Assembly (NCBI RefSeq): GCF_020520285.1
Contig: NZ_CP084742.1
Span: 5,691,501-5,755,500, forward strand
Length of the DNA stretch: 64,000 bases
Direction of reading: 5' to 3'
Source of the DNA: Pseudomonas sp. L5B5
Lineage (GTDB): Bacteria > Pseudomonadota > Gammaproteobacteria > Pseudomonadales > Pseudomonadaceae
The notes under the pieces are model-generated. The model was not told the origin of the DNA and ran no database searches. It saw only the letters and a list, made by a program, of their open reading frames with translations. Position 1 is the stretch's first letter. Every line of letters starts with the position of its first letter. The position numbers and the translations under genes were made by a program. Below are positions 8,529-17,730 of the stretch, piece after piece.

Positions 8529-9860
8529 CTACAGGCTGCCGGCCTTTTTCCAGTTCATGTAACGGCTCACCAGCTCGGCTCCCAGTTCTCCAGGGCGGAC
8601 GTCGAGCAGGGTGATGCCGTGGGCGCCCAGGCGTTCGTGGAGTTCGGCGCGATGGTTGAGGTAGTGGACTGCGGCACTGTAGGTCAGTGCCTCGGGGAAG
8701 GTCTGCACCGGGGTCTGGCGCAACTGGTCGAGGACTTCCTCGCGCAGGCTGGCCACCAGCACGCGATGCTGGCGACCGATACGCTTGACCGCCGTCAGCA
8801 GCTCCTCGTCGTCCTCATCCCGCAGGTTGGTCACCAGGACCACCAGTGCCCGGCGCTTCTGGCGGGCCAGCAGTTCGCTGGCGGCAGCCTGGTAGTCGGC
8901 TGGGCGCTGGCTGCTCTGCAGGTCATAGACGCCGTTGAGCAGCACGCTGAGCTGGGCGGGGCCCTTGACCGGCGCCAGATAGCGTGAAGGGCTGGTGGCG
9001 AAGCTGCACAGGCCCACTGCATCGCCCTGGCGCAGCGCCACGTAACTGAGCAGCAGGCAGGCGTTCAGGGCATGGTCGAAATGCGCCAGCTCGCCGTCCT
9101 GGCTGCGCATGCGGCGGCCACCATCGAGCATGAAGATGATCTGCTGGTCGCGTTCGTCCTGGTACTCCCGGGCGATGGGCGTGCGTTGGCGGGCGGTGGC
9201 TTTCCAGTCGATCTGCCGCAGGCTGTCGCCCTCGCGAAACTCGCGCAGCTGATTGAACTCCAGCCCCAGGCCTCGACGCTGGCGCTGGCGTACACCCAGC
9301 TGGCTGAGCCAGTTGTCCACCGCCAGCAGTTGCCCGCCGTAGAGACGGGCGAAGTCTGGGTAGACCCGGGTGCTGTCCTGGATCTTGATCAACCGTCGGA
9401 TGTGCCACAGCCCCAGGGGGCTGGGCAGGCTGATTTCGCAGTGCTCGAAGTCGAAGTGTCCTCTTTGCAACGGACGCACGCTGTAGCCGATGCGGCTGGC
9501 ATGACCGGGCTCGAGGCTGACCGATTGGGGCAGGTGTTCGAAAGCCAGACCCAGGGGCGGATGGTCGAACACCTGCGCCTCCAGCGTTTGCCGGTAGGGG
9601 TGCTGGATCTCCAGTTGCACTTCGCTCCAGCGTCCCAGGGGCAGACTGCCGGGCAGGTGCCGGCGGACTTGCAGCGCAGGCAGGCGCATGACGCGCAGGG
9701 CATCGAGCAAGGCCAGCAGCGACAGCGCCAGCAACAGGCCCCAGGCGATCGAGTCCAGGCGCGGGGCGATCTCCACGCCCAGGGCGCGTACCGCTCCAAG
9801 AACGATGCCCAGGCCGGCCAGGACGCCAAGCCAGGTCAGCAACAGACGGGTCGGTTTCAT
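8529..9860 (-). CDS. DUF58 domain protein, last gene of the MoxR operon
   Basis: 443 residues with two N-terminal membrane helices (about 3-45). A DUF58 region follows, with the typical FREGDSLRQIDWKATARQ and a von Willebrand A-like fold (IIFMLDGGRRM). DUF58 proteins are nearly always encoded beside MoxR ATPases and are thought to be their substrates or partners in assembling or protecting envelope or metal enzymes. Start at the ATG at 9860, 13 bases after the moxR stop. The longer in-frame start at 10007 would lie deep inside moxR and is rejected. Confidence 0.85.
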   Translation of the reverse strand: MKPTRLLLTWLGVLAGLGIVLGAVRALGVEIAPRLDSIAWGLLLALSLLALLDALRVMRLPALQVRRHLPGSLPLGRWSEVQLEIQHPYRQTLEAQVFDHPPLGLAFEHLPQSVSLEPGHASRIGYSVRPLQRGHFDFEHCEISLPSPLGLWHIRRLIKIQDSTRVYPDFARLYGGQLLAVDNWLSQLGVRQRQRRGLGLEFNQLREFREGDSLRQIDWKATARQRTPIAREYQDERDQQIIFMLDGGRRMRSQDGELAHFDHALNACLLLSYVALRQGDAVGLCSFATSPSRYLAPVKGPAQLSVLLNGVYDLQSSQRPADYQAAASELLARQKRRALVVLVTNLRDEDDEELLTAVKRIGRQHRVLVASLREEVLDQLRQTPVQTFPEALTYSAAVHYLNHRAELHERLGAHGITLLDVRPGELGAELVSRYMNWKKAGSL

Positions 9861-9873
9861 CGACGGAGGCAGC

Positions 9874-10893
9874 TCACAGGCGAGGTGCCGGAATCTGCTC
9901 GAGCATCTGCTTGAGCACCTGTTCCACCGACAGACCCTCGATGTCCAGCTCCGGAGCGACTCGCACCCGATGGCGCAACACGGCCATGGCGCAGTCCTTG
10001 ATGTCATCGGGAATCACGAACTCGCCGCCCCGCAGCAAGGCCCGGGCCCGGGCACCGCGTACCAGGGCGATTGACGCGCGCGGGCCGGCACCGAGGATCA
10101 AGCCTGGCCAGCTACGGGTGGCCCGGGCCAGGCGCACGGCATAGTCGAGCACCTGTTCGTCCAGCGGCAGTTCGCTGGCGATGCGTTGCAGGGCCTGCAC
10201 GTCCTCGGCCTGCAGCACGGTGCGCAGGGGCTGGACATCGAGCATGTCGGCGCGGGTCGAGCGCGCCACCTGGCGCACCATCTCCAGTTCCTGGTCGGCG
10301 TCCGGGTAGTCCATGCGCAGCTTGAGCATGAAACGGTCCAGCTCGGCTTCGGGCAGCGGGTAGGTGCCTTCCTGCTCGATAGGGTTCTGGGTAGCCAGGA
10401 CCATGAATGGCTGGGCAATGGGCAGCGCCTGACCCTCTAGCGTGACCTGGCGTTCCTGCATGGCTTCCAGGAGGGCGGCCTGGGTCTTGGCCGGGGCGCG
10501 GTTGATCTCGTCGGCCAGCAACAGGTTGGTGAACAGCGGACCTTTGCGCAGCTTGAACTGCTCGGTCTGAAGGTCATACACAGCATGGCCGGTAACGTCG
10601 CTGGGCATCAGGTCGGGCGTGAACTGGATGCGCGCGAACTCGCCGCCGAAGCAGCGAGCCAGGGCCCGTACCAGCAGGGTCTTGCCCAGGCCGGGGACAC
10701 CCTCGAGCAGCACGTGACCGCCGGCGATCAGAGCGGTGAGCACATCATCGATCACGGCTTGCTGGCCGATCACGACCTTTTGCAGCTCCTGGCGCACGGC
10801 CTGGGCCAGCTGGCTGGCTCGTTGACGCTGCTGGGCCGCAGTAGCCCGGGACGGCTCGGCGGATTCGAGCGGTTCTATGGGTTGTTCGCTCAT
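9874..10893 (-). CDS. MoxR-family AAA+ ATPase
   Basis: 339-residue ATPase with Walker A GVPGLGKT, Walker B LLADEINRAPAKTQ, sensor 1 ATQNPIEQEGTYPLPEAE, and the C-terminal helical lid. MoxR ATPases act as chaperones that mature partner proteins containing VWA or DUF58 domains. The ATG at 10893 overlaps the stop of the DUF4350 gene by four bases (ATGA), which fixes the start and implies coupling. All six genes from RDD to DUF58 run in the same direction with overlaps or short gaps, so they look like one operon. Confidence 0.92.
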   Translation of the reverse strand: MSEQPIEPLESAEPSRATAAQQRQRASQLAQAVRQELQKVVIGQQAVIDDVLTALIAGGHVLLEGVPGLGKTLLVRALARCFGGEFARIQFTPDLMPSDVTGHAVYDLQTEQFKLRKGPLFTNLLLADEINRAPAKTQAALLEAMQERQVTLEGQALPIAQPFMVLATQNPIEQEGTYPLPEAELDRFMLKLRMDYPDADQELEMVRQVARSTRADMLDVQPLRTVLQAEDVQALQRIASELPLDEQVLDYAVRLARATRSWPGLILGAGPRASIALVRGARARALLRGGEFVIPDDIKDCAMAVLRHRVRVAPELDIEGLSVEQVLKQMLEQIPAPRL

Positions 10894-12053
10894 AAGGCAT
10901 TCCTGAGAGTTTGCAGGTGGGCGACCTGGTGGCTGAAGTCGGTGCTGGACAGGCGTTGCCCGGACAAGGGTTGCAGTGCTTGCCTGACCGCATCCACGGA
11001 TTGCTGGCTGAGCAGCGCGAGCACCTCCCATTGGGCGTCAGGCTCCAGCTGTTCGAATCCGGGATGGCGGCGCCTGGCCCGACGCCGAATGTCCAGTTGC
11101 AGGGCATGCAACAACGGGCCTTGACCGCCATGGCGCAGGAGGAAGACGGCGCTGGCGCGCAGGTGTTCCAGCAGCTGGCGCCGGGCCTTGGGCTTGGGCG
11201 CCTGCAGCGGCCCCTGGCGGGCGCTGGCGTGCCACAGCCACAGGCCGATGAGCAGGCCGAGGGCGACCAGGGCCTGGGGGAAGTTCTTCCACAGCAGTTG
11301 CCAGAGGTTCGGATGATCGGTGTTGAACAGCAGCGTCACCGCGGTATCGGCGTTCAGGTACCACAACAGCCAGGCGTTGTCGTAGCGACCGATGGCCGGG
11401 GTCTTCCAGATGTCGGCGTCGGTCAGCACGGTGATGCTGCCTTTGCCGTATTCGAGCTGGAGCATGTGGGTCGCCATGCCGCTGTTGGCCCATGACAGCG
11501 CGAGGCTGTCCGGGTCGTCGAGGTGGTAGGCGGTGTCGAAGCCGACATAGGCCGGGGCCTTTTCGCCGTCGACATGGACCTTGGTCAGTTTCGGATGGGC
11601 ATCGTGCTCGTCCGGTTCCGGCGGCTCCTCGAGATCCTCGCTCATCATCTGGTGGATCTTGACCCGATCCAGCAGCAGGTCGCCGCTCTGTTCGGTCTCT
11701 TCGTCCCACAGTGCTTCGGCGACGAACACCAGGTGGCCTCCGGCGCGGGCCCAGTCCAGGACCTGGTCGGCCTGGTGCGGGCTCATGTTCGAGCGCTCCC
11801 CCAGCATCAGCAGGCTGTTGCCGGCAGGCTTGAGAGCCCCCAGCACTTGCAGGCCGTTGGCGTGTTCCACCTTGAGGCCGCGTTCGCGCAGGAACGTCTC
11901 GGCGGCCAGGTAGGGATTGGCCAGGGCTTCCGGCGAGGGGCCGTGATCCACCAGCTCTTGATAGGGAGTGGCATGGCGGTAGAGGTAGTAGCCACTGGCG
12001 CCGAGTACCAGCAGCACCAGCAGGGCAAGGATGCTCCAGACAACGCGGGTCAT
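10890..12053 (-). CDS. DUF4350 domain membrane protein
   Basis: 387 residues: one N-terminal membrane helix (VVWSILALLVLLVLGASGYYL), a periplasmic DUF4350 domain (LLMLGERSNMSPHQADQVLDW) resembling a flavodoxin/GATase-like fold, a second helix near residue 270 (ALVALGLLIGLWLW), and a cytoplasmic tail. It is a standard member of MoxR-DUF58-DUF4129 clusters and its function is undefined. It starts at 12053 within an ATGA overlap with the upstream gene and ends in an ATGA overlap with moxR. Confidence 0.8.
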   Translation of the reverse strand: MTRVVWSILALLVLLVLGASGYYLYRHATPYQELVDHGPSPEALANPYLAAETFLRERGLKVEHANGLQVLGALKPAGNSLLMLGERSNMSPHQADQVLDWARAGGHLVFVAEALWDEETEQSGDLLLDRVKIHQMMSEDLEEPPEPDEHDAHPKLTKVHVDGEKAPAYVGFDTAYHLDDPDSLALSWANSGMATHMLQLEYGKGSITVLTDADIWKTPAIGRYDNAWLLWYLNADTAVTLLFNTDHPNLWQLLWKNFPQALVALGLLIGLWLWHASARQGPLQAPKPKARRQLLEHLRASAVFLLRHGGQGPLLHALQLDIRRRARRRHPGFEQLEPDAQWEVLALLSQQSVDAVRQALQPLSGQRLSSTDFSHQVAHLQTLRNAL

Positions 12054-13609
12054 GAGGTGGCTCCGGGGCCGAACAGCTGGCGCCAGCCATCGCACAGTTG
12101 CGGTTGGGCCTGGGCACCGGGAGTCTGGTGTCCGTAGGCCATGTTCTGCCAGTGCCGGGTCAGCTCGGTGCTGAAGCTCTCCAGTTGCGGGTGCTGCAGG
12201 GCCTTGACGTGTTCCAGCACCTGGCCTTCGGTGTCGCCGATGTCCAGGGGCAACTGGAAGTCTTCCAGCAATCGGCTGAGCAGGGCCCGGTAGAGCAGGC
12301 CCAGAGCCTCGCGTGGCTGGCTCGGCCAGAGTTCGGCAGCGCGGGCTGCGACATCGTCCGGCAGGGTCTGGCTACCGACCTCCAGGCCAAACAGTTGCTG
12401 GGGCCTGACCGGTGGGCGTTTCTTGCGTGGGTGCGGGCGCCAGCCGACGAAGGTGCGCAGCCAGTCGCGATAGTGCCACAGCAGCCAGGCCAGGGCCCCG
12501 AGCAGCAGACCCCAGAGCAGGATCTCAAGGACTTTGCCCAGGGTGCTGAAATGGCCCTTGTCGAGGCTTTCCAGCAGGCTCTTGAGCCAGCCTGGTGGTT
12601 GCCCCTTGGCGTCTTTTTTCGGGGCCTGTTCTTCGCCGAAGCGATAGCGGGTCACCGACTCCTGATTCTTGAACGGCGGCTTTTCCAGGATGGCCTTGAT
12701 GCTGTCCTGTGCCGCCTGGCTGGTCAGCGGCTGTTGCAGCAGGCGCGGACTCTCTGGGCCCGCCACGGCCTGCTTGGCAGTGCTGGCGGGGGCGGCCCAG
12801 AGCGATTGGGTCGGGGCCAGCAACAGGGCGCCAGCCATCACCAGCAATGCCGTGGTGCCTGCAAGGCGCTGGCGCAGCCGGCGGAACACCAGCTCGATGT
12901 CCCAGGCTTCCAGTTCGGTGCGCCGATTGAGGTACAGGCTGAAACCACAGGCCACGTAGATCGGCTCCCAGGCCACCAGCACCAGGGCGTAGAACACGTT
13001 GGTCAGGTGCTCCAGCCACAGCCAGTCCTGCTGGGCCGCGACGATCAGGGACTGCCAGTTCCATTCCAGTTCCACCTGTTGTGGCAGCAGCAGGTAGAAC
13101 AGCACCATCAAGCCGATCCACAGGGCGCCTTCCAGGTGCATGCCGATCAGCGTCAGCCAGCGTGCGGCGCCGGCGTTGCGCTGCAGCAGCACGCCCAGGC
13201 GCTGCTGTCGGGCATCGCCGCTGAGTCCTTCGAGTTGCACCACCGGCATCAGGAAACTGCGACTCATGCTCAAGCGGCGCCAGGTCAGGCTGGCTAGCAA
13301 CTGCGGCTTGAGCAGGCGCGGCCACTGCCGCAGGGCCTGGCCCAGCCCCGGGGTTTCGCCGAACAGGGCCTTGGACAGGATGTACAGCGGCAAGCGCTCG
13401 AAGGCTGGTTTCAGCCACCAGAACAACAACAGCGCCAGGGACGGCCAATCCCACAGCAACAGGCTCAGCAGGGCAAATACCGGCAGGCTGGCGATGGCCC
13501 AACTGGCCATCAGCAGGCGTCGGTGACGCTGGCTCAGGAGTATCCCCAGGTCCATGGCTTCCCAGGCGTTGCGCGGGCGGATCACCACGCTGGCGTCACT
13601 CAGGCGCAT
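12050..13609 (-). CDS. DUF4129 domain integral membrane protein
   Basis: 519 residues. The N-terminal half carries several hydrophobic helices (SWAIASLPVFALLSLLLWDW; LIVAAQQDWLWLEH onward; TTALLVMAGALLLAP). A further helix (ILLWGLLLGALAWLLWHY) lies near 370. The C-terminal DUF4129 domain (ALGLLYRALLSRLLEDFQLPLD) often accompanies transglutaminase-like proteins in MoxR operons. The start at 13609 lies 14 bases inside the end of the SpoIIM-like gene. No catalytic motif is seen. Confidence 0.8.
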   Translation of the reverse strand: MRLSDASVVIRPRNAWEAMDLGILLSQRHRRLLMASWAIASLPVFALLSLLLWDWPSLALLLFWWLKPAFERLPLYILSKALFGETPGLGQALRQWPRLLKPQLLASLTWRRLSMSRSFLMPVVQLEGLSGDARQQRLGVLLQRNAGAARWLTLIGMHLEGALWIGLMVLFYLLLPQQVELEWNWQSLIVAAQQDWLWLEHLTNVFYALVLVAWEPIYVACGFSLYLNRRTELEAWDIELVFRRLRQRLAGTTALLVMAGALLLAPTQSLWAAPASTAKQAVAGPESPRLLQQPLTSQAAQDSIKAILEKPPFKNQESVTRYRFGEEQAPKKDAKGQPPGWLKSLLESLDKGHFSTLGKVLEILLWGLLLGALAWLLWHYRDWLRTFVGWRPHPRKKRPPVRPQQLFGLEVGSQTLPDDVAARAAELWPSQPREALGLLYRALLSRLLEDFQLPLDIGDTEGQVLEHVKALQHPQLESFSTELTRHWQNMAYGHQTPGAQAQPQLCDGWRQLFGPGATS

Positions 13610-14576
13610 GAGGGGCTCGTCCGGCGAGGGTCAGGTAGGCCAGTACCAGGCCCCAGAGCACGGCGCCGACGCTGTACTTGATCCAGGGTGCGGGCCAGGT
13701 CATGGAGGACCAGTAGGCTTCGATGAATGCCGCGACCAGCAGAAACAGGATCACGCCGTACACCAGTTGCACGCTGACGCGCGCCGCTTGCAGCAGTGCT
13801 TCACCTCGGGGCAGGCGACCGGGAGCGATCAGCGCCCAGCCCAGTTTCAGGCCGGCGGCGCCGGACAGGGCGATGGCCGTCAGCTCGAAGGCGCCATGGC
13901 CGATGACGAAGGGCCAGAAGGTCTGGCCGAAGCCGATCTGGGTCAGGTGGCCGGCGATGGCGCCGATGATCAGGCCGTTGAAGACCAGGAAGAACACGCT
14001 GCCGACGCCGAACAGCAGGCCGCTGGCGAACGTCTGAAAGGCGATGCCGATGTTGTGCATGATGTAGTAGCCGAACATCACCCAGTCTTCACTGGAGGCA
14101 CGTTCGACGGCTCGGCCCAGGCGGCCGGCAGCGGGATCGTACATGCCTTGCATCTCGCTCACCTGTTGCTGGTCCAGCAGGCTGTAGATGAGCTCCGGGA
14201 ACAGGTAGACCAGCAGGCCGATGCCCAGCAGGCTGGCAAAGAACAACAGGCTGGCGATCAGCACCAGGCGCCATTCCCTGCGGACCAGGCGCGGGAAGTC
14301 GGCCAGCAGGAAAGCCAGCACGCTGGCGCTGATGGTGGTGCGCCGGCGATACAGCTGCTGATGGCCGCGCAGGGCCAGCTGCTGCAAGGGATCGATCAGG
14401 TAGCTGCTGTAGCCACGCTCCTCGGCCAGTGCCAGGTGTTGGCACAAGCGTCGGTAGTCCTGCACGAAGGTCTGGCATTGCTCGGCCTTGGCTCGTCCTC
14501 GTTCAAGGTCTGCGAGCTGTTGTTCGAACTGCTGCCACTGAGCCTGGTGGCGACTTTCAAAAAGACTTTGTTTCAT
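13596..14576 (-). CDS. SpoIIM/DUF95 family membrane protein
   Basis: 326 residues with a basic cytoplasmic N-terminus (about 100 residues) followed by at least five membrane helices. The DUF95 signature HGAFELTAIALSGAAGLKLG lies near 245. The family is named for stage II sporulation protein M but is widespread in non-sporulating bacteria, where it travels with RDD and MoxR genes. Its ATG overlaps the RDD gene stop by four bases. Confidence 0.8.
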   Translation of the reverse strand: MKQSLFESRHQAQWQQFEQQLADLERGRAKAEQCQTFVQDYRRLCQHLALAEERGYSSYLIDPLQQLALRGHQQLYRRRTTISASVLAFLLADFPRLVRREWRLVLIASLLFFASLLGIGLLVYLFPELIYSLLDQQQVSEMQGMYDPAAGRLGRAVERASSEDWVMFGYYIMHNIGIAFQTFASGLLFGVGSVFFLVFNGLIIGAIAGHLTQIGFGQTFWPFVIGHGAFELTAIALSGAAGLKLGWALIAPGRLPRGEALLQAARVSVQLVYGVILFLLVAAFIEAYWSSMTWPAPWIKYSVGAVLWGLVLAYLTLAGRAPHAPE

Positions 14577-15298
14577 GTCGCTCCCAGGAAACCGCGGGCA
14601 ATGCCGTTGAGTTCGGCAGTGGCCTGGGCGGTGGGTACGTGCAGCGGCTGGGCCAGGATGGCCGCCAGTTCCCGGGTCCGTTCGGTCGACAACTGGGCCT
14701 GGCGCTCGGCAAAACCGAGGATCGCCCGCTGTTCATTGAGGCTCAGGGCAAAGGGTGCGGTGCGGGGCGTGGCTGGAGGCAGTTCCGGACGCTTGACCGG
14801 CTGCTCGCGATAGATCACCAGGGTGCCAGCCGCCAGGTCGCCGAGGCGCTTGAACGCCGGGTGCTGCAGGCAGCTGATGGCGCCGAGGAAATAGCCGAAC
14901 GGCAGCATGTCGGCAAAGCGCAGCAGGTTGCGGGTCAGGGAGGCGCTCCAGCCGATCGGCGTGCCGTCGTCCTGCACCACTCGCAGTCCCATCATCTGTT
15001 TGCCGGGAGAGCGGCCCTGGTTCAGTACTTCGAACAGCACCATGTACCACCAACTGGTCAGGAACAGCAGGATCGAGCCCAGGCCGATACCGATCTCGCC
15101 AAAAAAGCCGAGGACAACGAACAGCACGCCCATGACCAACCCACGGATGCCCAGGTCCAGGCTGTAGGCCAAGGCACGGACCAGCAGCCCCGCAGGCCGC
15201 AGTGGCAGATCGATCCCTTCCGGGGTTTCGACCTGGTACCGCGTATCCAGTGGCGGGGGCAGCGATGCGTTCCTTGGCGTTGCTGAGGTCTGGAGCAT
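14573..15298 (-). CDS. RDD family membrane protein, first gene of the MoxR operon
   Basis: 241 residues with the RDD-type domain: PAGLLVRALAYSLDLGIRG opens the first helix, two more hydrophobic helices follow (LVMGVLFVVLGFFGEIGIGL; SILLFLTSWWYMVLFEVL), then GRSPGKQMMGLRVV. RDD proteins are often transporters or accessory membrane proteins. I place the start at the ATG at 15298. In-frame ATGs at 15370/15367 would add 24 weakly conserved residues, and neither has a strong ribosome site. Confidence 0.75.
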   Translation of the reverse strand: MLQTSATPRNASLPPPLDTRYQVETPEGIDLPLRPAGLLVRALAYSLDLGIRGLVMGVLFVVLGFFGEIGIGLGSILLFLTSWWYMVLFEVLNQGRSPGKQMMGLRVVQDDGTPIGWSASLTRNLLRFADMLPFGYFLGAISCLQHPAFKRLGDLAAGTLVIYREQPVKRPELPPATPRTAPFALSLNEQRAILGFAERQAQLSTERTRELAAILAQPLHVPTAQATAELNGIARGFLGAT

Positions 15299-15477
15299 GG
15301 GCGACTTGCTGGCTGGTAGAGAAAAATCCAGCGCCGATGCTAGCAGTGTCTGAGGGGCAAACGACATCATTAACTGCGAATTAAACCACTGTGCGGCAGG
15401 AGCGAAGACGCATGCGGCTGGCCCTGGCGGCCTGCGAACGCCTAGACTGCGTCGGTCTTTCAGTTCAGGAACAGGCC

Positions 15478-16905
15478 GTGACTTCCCTCTTTTGGTACGA
15501 CTACGAAACCACAGGCATCAACCCACGCAACGATCGCCCGTTGCAAGTGGCTGGTATTCGCACCGACCTGGCGCTCAATGAAATCGAAGAGCCGATCAAT
15601 CTCCATTGCCAGCTCGCCGACGATATCCTGCCGCACCCGGCGGCCTGCATGATCACTGGTATCACGCCTGACCGCCTGGCCGAGCGTGGCCTGGGCGAGG
15701 CGGACTTCATGACTCGGGTACACGAACAGTTGGCGCGTCCGGGAACCTGTGGCGTGGGCTATAACACCTTGCGTTTTGACGACGAGATGACCCGCTACAG
15801 CCTGTACCGCAATTTCTTCGACCCTTACGCCCGGGAGTGGCAGGGCGGTAACAGTCGCTGGGACCTGATCGATGTGGTCCGTGCGGCGTATGCCCTCAGG
15901 CCCCAAGGTATCGTCTGGCCCGAGGAGCAGGGCCAGGTGACACTGAAACTGGAGCGTCTGACGGCGGCCAATGGGATCGATCACGGCCAGGCCCACGATG
16001 CCTTGTCCGATGTCCGGGCGACCATTGCCCTGGCACGACTGATTCGCGACCGGCAGCCCAAACTCTATGACTGGCTGTTCCAGTTGCGCAGCAAGCAGAA
16101 GGTCATGGATCAGATCCGCTTGTTGCAACCGTTGGTGCACATCTCCGGACGCTTTTCGGCGGCCCGGCATTACGTCGGTGTAGTCCTGCCCCTGGCGTGG
16201 CATCCCCGCAACCGTAACGCGTTGATCGTCTGCGACCTGCACCTGGATCCCCAGGGGCTCCTGGACCTGGATGCCGAGACATTGCGCCAGCGTCTGTATA
16301 CCCGGCGCGAGGACCTGGCCGAGGGTGAGTTGCCAGTGCCGCTCAAGCTCATTCATATCAATCGTTGCCCGGTGGTGGCGCCGTTGAACGTATTGCGTGG
16401 CGAAGATCAACAGCGCCTGAACTTGGACCTGCAAGAATATCAGCGCCGTGCTGTGCGCCTGAGCGAGGCCCGGGAAGTTTGGCAGGACAAACTTTCGCTG
16501 ATTTATGGCCCCGACGAGTTCGCTGCCAGCGAGGACCCGGAGCAACAGTTGTACGATGGGTTTATTGGCGACCGTGACCGACGTTTGTGCGAACAAGTGC
16601 GGCAGGCCGATCCGCAGCATTTGGCGTTGCAACAATGGCCATTCGATGATGAGCGGTTGCCGGAACTACTGTTCCGTTACCGGGCTCGTAACTTTACAGA
16701 AACATTGAGCAAGGACGAGCAAGAGCGCTGGCGAGGGTTCTGCCAGCAGCGTTTGCTTGATCCGCAACTGGGGGCGCCCAATACCCTGGAAAGTTTTCGG
16801 CAGGGCCTGGAACAGTCCCTGTTAAGTGCGGATTCGGCGCAGCGCCAGGTCCTGGAGCAGTGGCAGGAATATGTTCGTGCTCTGGCCCTGCGTCTGGCTC
16901 TTTGA
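15478..16905 (+). CDS. sbcB: Exodeoxyribonuclease I
   Basis: 3'-to-5' single-strand DNA exonuclease used in mismatch repair and in limiting recombination. The 475-residue chain has the DEDDh exonuclease motifs: D8 and E10 in YDYETTG, GYNTLRFDDEM for the second Asp, and HDALSDVRATI for the catalytic His and last Asp. SH3-like and helical ExoI C-terminal domains follow. The start is a GTG at 15478, preceded by aggaa and matching the E. coli-type N-terminus. An upstream in-frame ATG at 15391 gives an unlikely 29-residue extension. It ends at a terminator shared with mvaT. Confidence 0.95.
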   Translation: MTSLFWYDYETTGINPRNDRPLQVAGIRTDLALNEIEEPINLHCQLADDILPHPAACMITGITPDRLAERGLGEADFMTRVHEQLARPGTCGVGYNTLRFDDEMTRYSLYRNFFDPYAREWQGGNSRWDLIDVVRAAYALRPQGIVWPEEQGQVTLKLERLTAANGIDHGQAHDALSDVRATIALARLIRDRQPKLYDWLFQLRSKQKVMDQIRLLQPLVHISGRFSAARHYVGVVLPLAWHPRNRNALIVCDLHLDPQGLLDLDAETLRQRLYTRREDLAEGELPVPLKLIHINRCPVVAPLNVLRGEDQQRLNLDLQEYQRRAVRLSEAREVWQDKLSLIYGPDEFAASEDPEQQLYDGFIGDRDRRLCEQVRQADPQHLALQQWPFDDERLPELLFRYRARNFTETLSKDEQERWRGFCQQRLLDPQLGAPNTLESFRQGLEQSLLSADSAQRQVLEQWQEYVRALALRLAL

Positions 16906-16942
16906 GAAGTTGACGCCGATGATCGGAGAAATCATCGGACAT

Positions 16943-16970
16943 AAAAAACGCCAGTGACCTGGCGTTTTTT
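16943..16970. terminator. Bidirectional terminator between sbcB and mvaT
   Basis: Perfect stem aaaaaacgccag / ctggcgtttttt around a tiny loop, between convergent genes. Confidence 0.9.
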
Positions 16971-17007
16971 AGTTGTGCTGAAAAGACCGGGAACCAGTCT
17001 GTGAGCC

Positions 17008-17382
17008 TTAGCCCAGCAGGGTTGCCCAGCCTTCAACCACATCACCACCCCACTTGGCTTTCCACTCTTTGAGGGTTTTGTGGTTGCCGCCTTTGGTTTC
17101 GATGACTTCACCGTTGTGCGGGTTCTTGTACTGTTTAACTTTACGAGCGCGCTTGGTGCCAGTGGTTTTTACAGCGGCGCGAGGCGCTTTAACTTTGGAG
17201 TCTGGATCGAGCAGCGCGATGATGTCGCGCAGGGACTTGGAGTACTCGCCCATCAGGCTGCGCAGTTTGCCTTCGAACTCCAGTTCGGCCTTCAGCTTGT
17301 CGTCTTGCGACAGGTTTTTCAAACGTGCTTGCAGTTCTTTGATGGCTTCTTCTGTAGCACGGTATTCGTTGATCAGAGACAT
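17008..17382 (-). CDS. mvaT: MvaT, H-NS-type xenogeneic silencer
   Basis: Nucleoid protein that coats AT-rich, often foreign, DNA and silences it in Pseudomonas. The 124 residues show the N-terminal coiled-coil oligomerisation part (MSLINEYRATEEAIKELQAR) and a lysine-rich linker (TGTKRARKVKQY). The C-terminal DNA-binding domain contains NPHNGEVIETKGGNHKTLKE. Finding it is strong evidence for Pseudomonas. The AT-richer segment before the gene cluster at 52.2 kb is the kind of target it binds, though that is inference. Confidence 0.96.
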   Translation of the reverse strand: MSLINEYRATEEAIKELQARLKNLSQDDKLKAELEFEGKLRSLMGEYSKSLRDIIALLDPDSKVKAPRAAVKTTGTKRARKVKQYKNPHNGEVIETKGGNHKTLKEWKAKWGGDVVEGWATLLG

Positions 17383-17730
17383 GGAGGGCTACCTTGGTGG
17401 GCGCTGGGTGGCTGGGTGACAATGTCGCAATAATAGTCACGGACTTTGTGCAAGTAAACATAATGTCGGTGTTTTATTTGATCTTCTTAGTATCTTCAGG
17501 GGTAACAGCCATTTCGCTATTTAATAGCTCGGCACATTTTCTTGTGATGTTCAAAACTAGTTGTGTGCTATTTGCAAGTCTCGGCATCTGCAGTGGGAAC
17601 ACTGCTGGTTAAGCGGGATCTAAGGCCCTGTCTTCGATCTTGATCCGCTGACGAGGCGCAATGAATACTGCAGTTTTGCTGCGCAATGGCTAGAATGGCG
17701 ACCTTTGCGAAGTTCTGGAGTTTTCCCCCC
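17383..17730. other. AT-rich intergenic region between divergent mvaT and purU
   Basis: About 348 bases with no credible gene. The part next to mvaT is clearly richer in A and T than its surroundings, as expected for an autoregulated mvaT promoter. A tagaat at 17691-17696, about 35 bases before purU, could be its -10 element. No terminator or RNA is evident. Confidence 0.5.
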
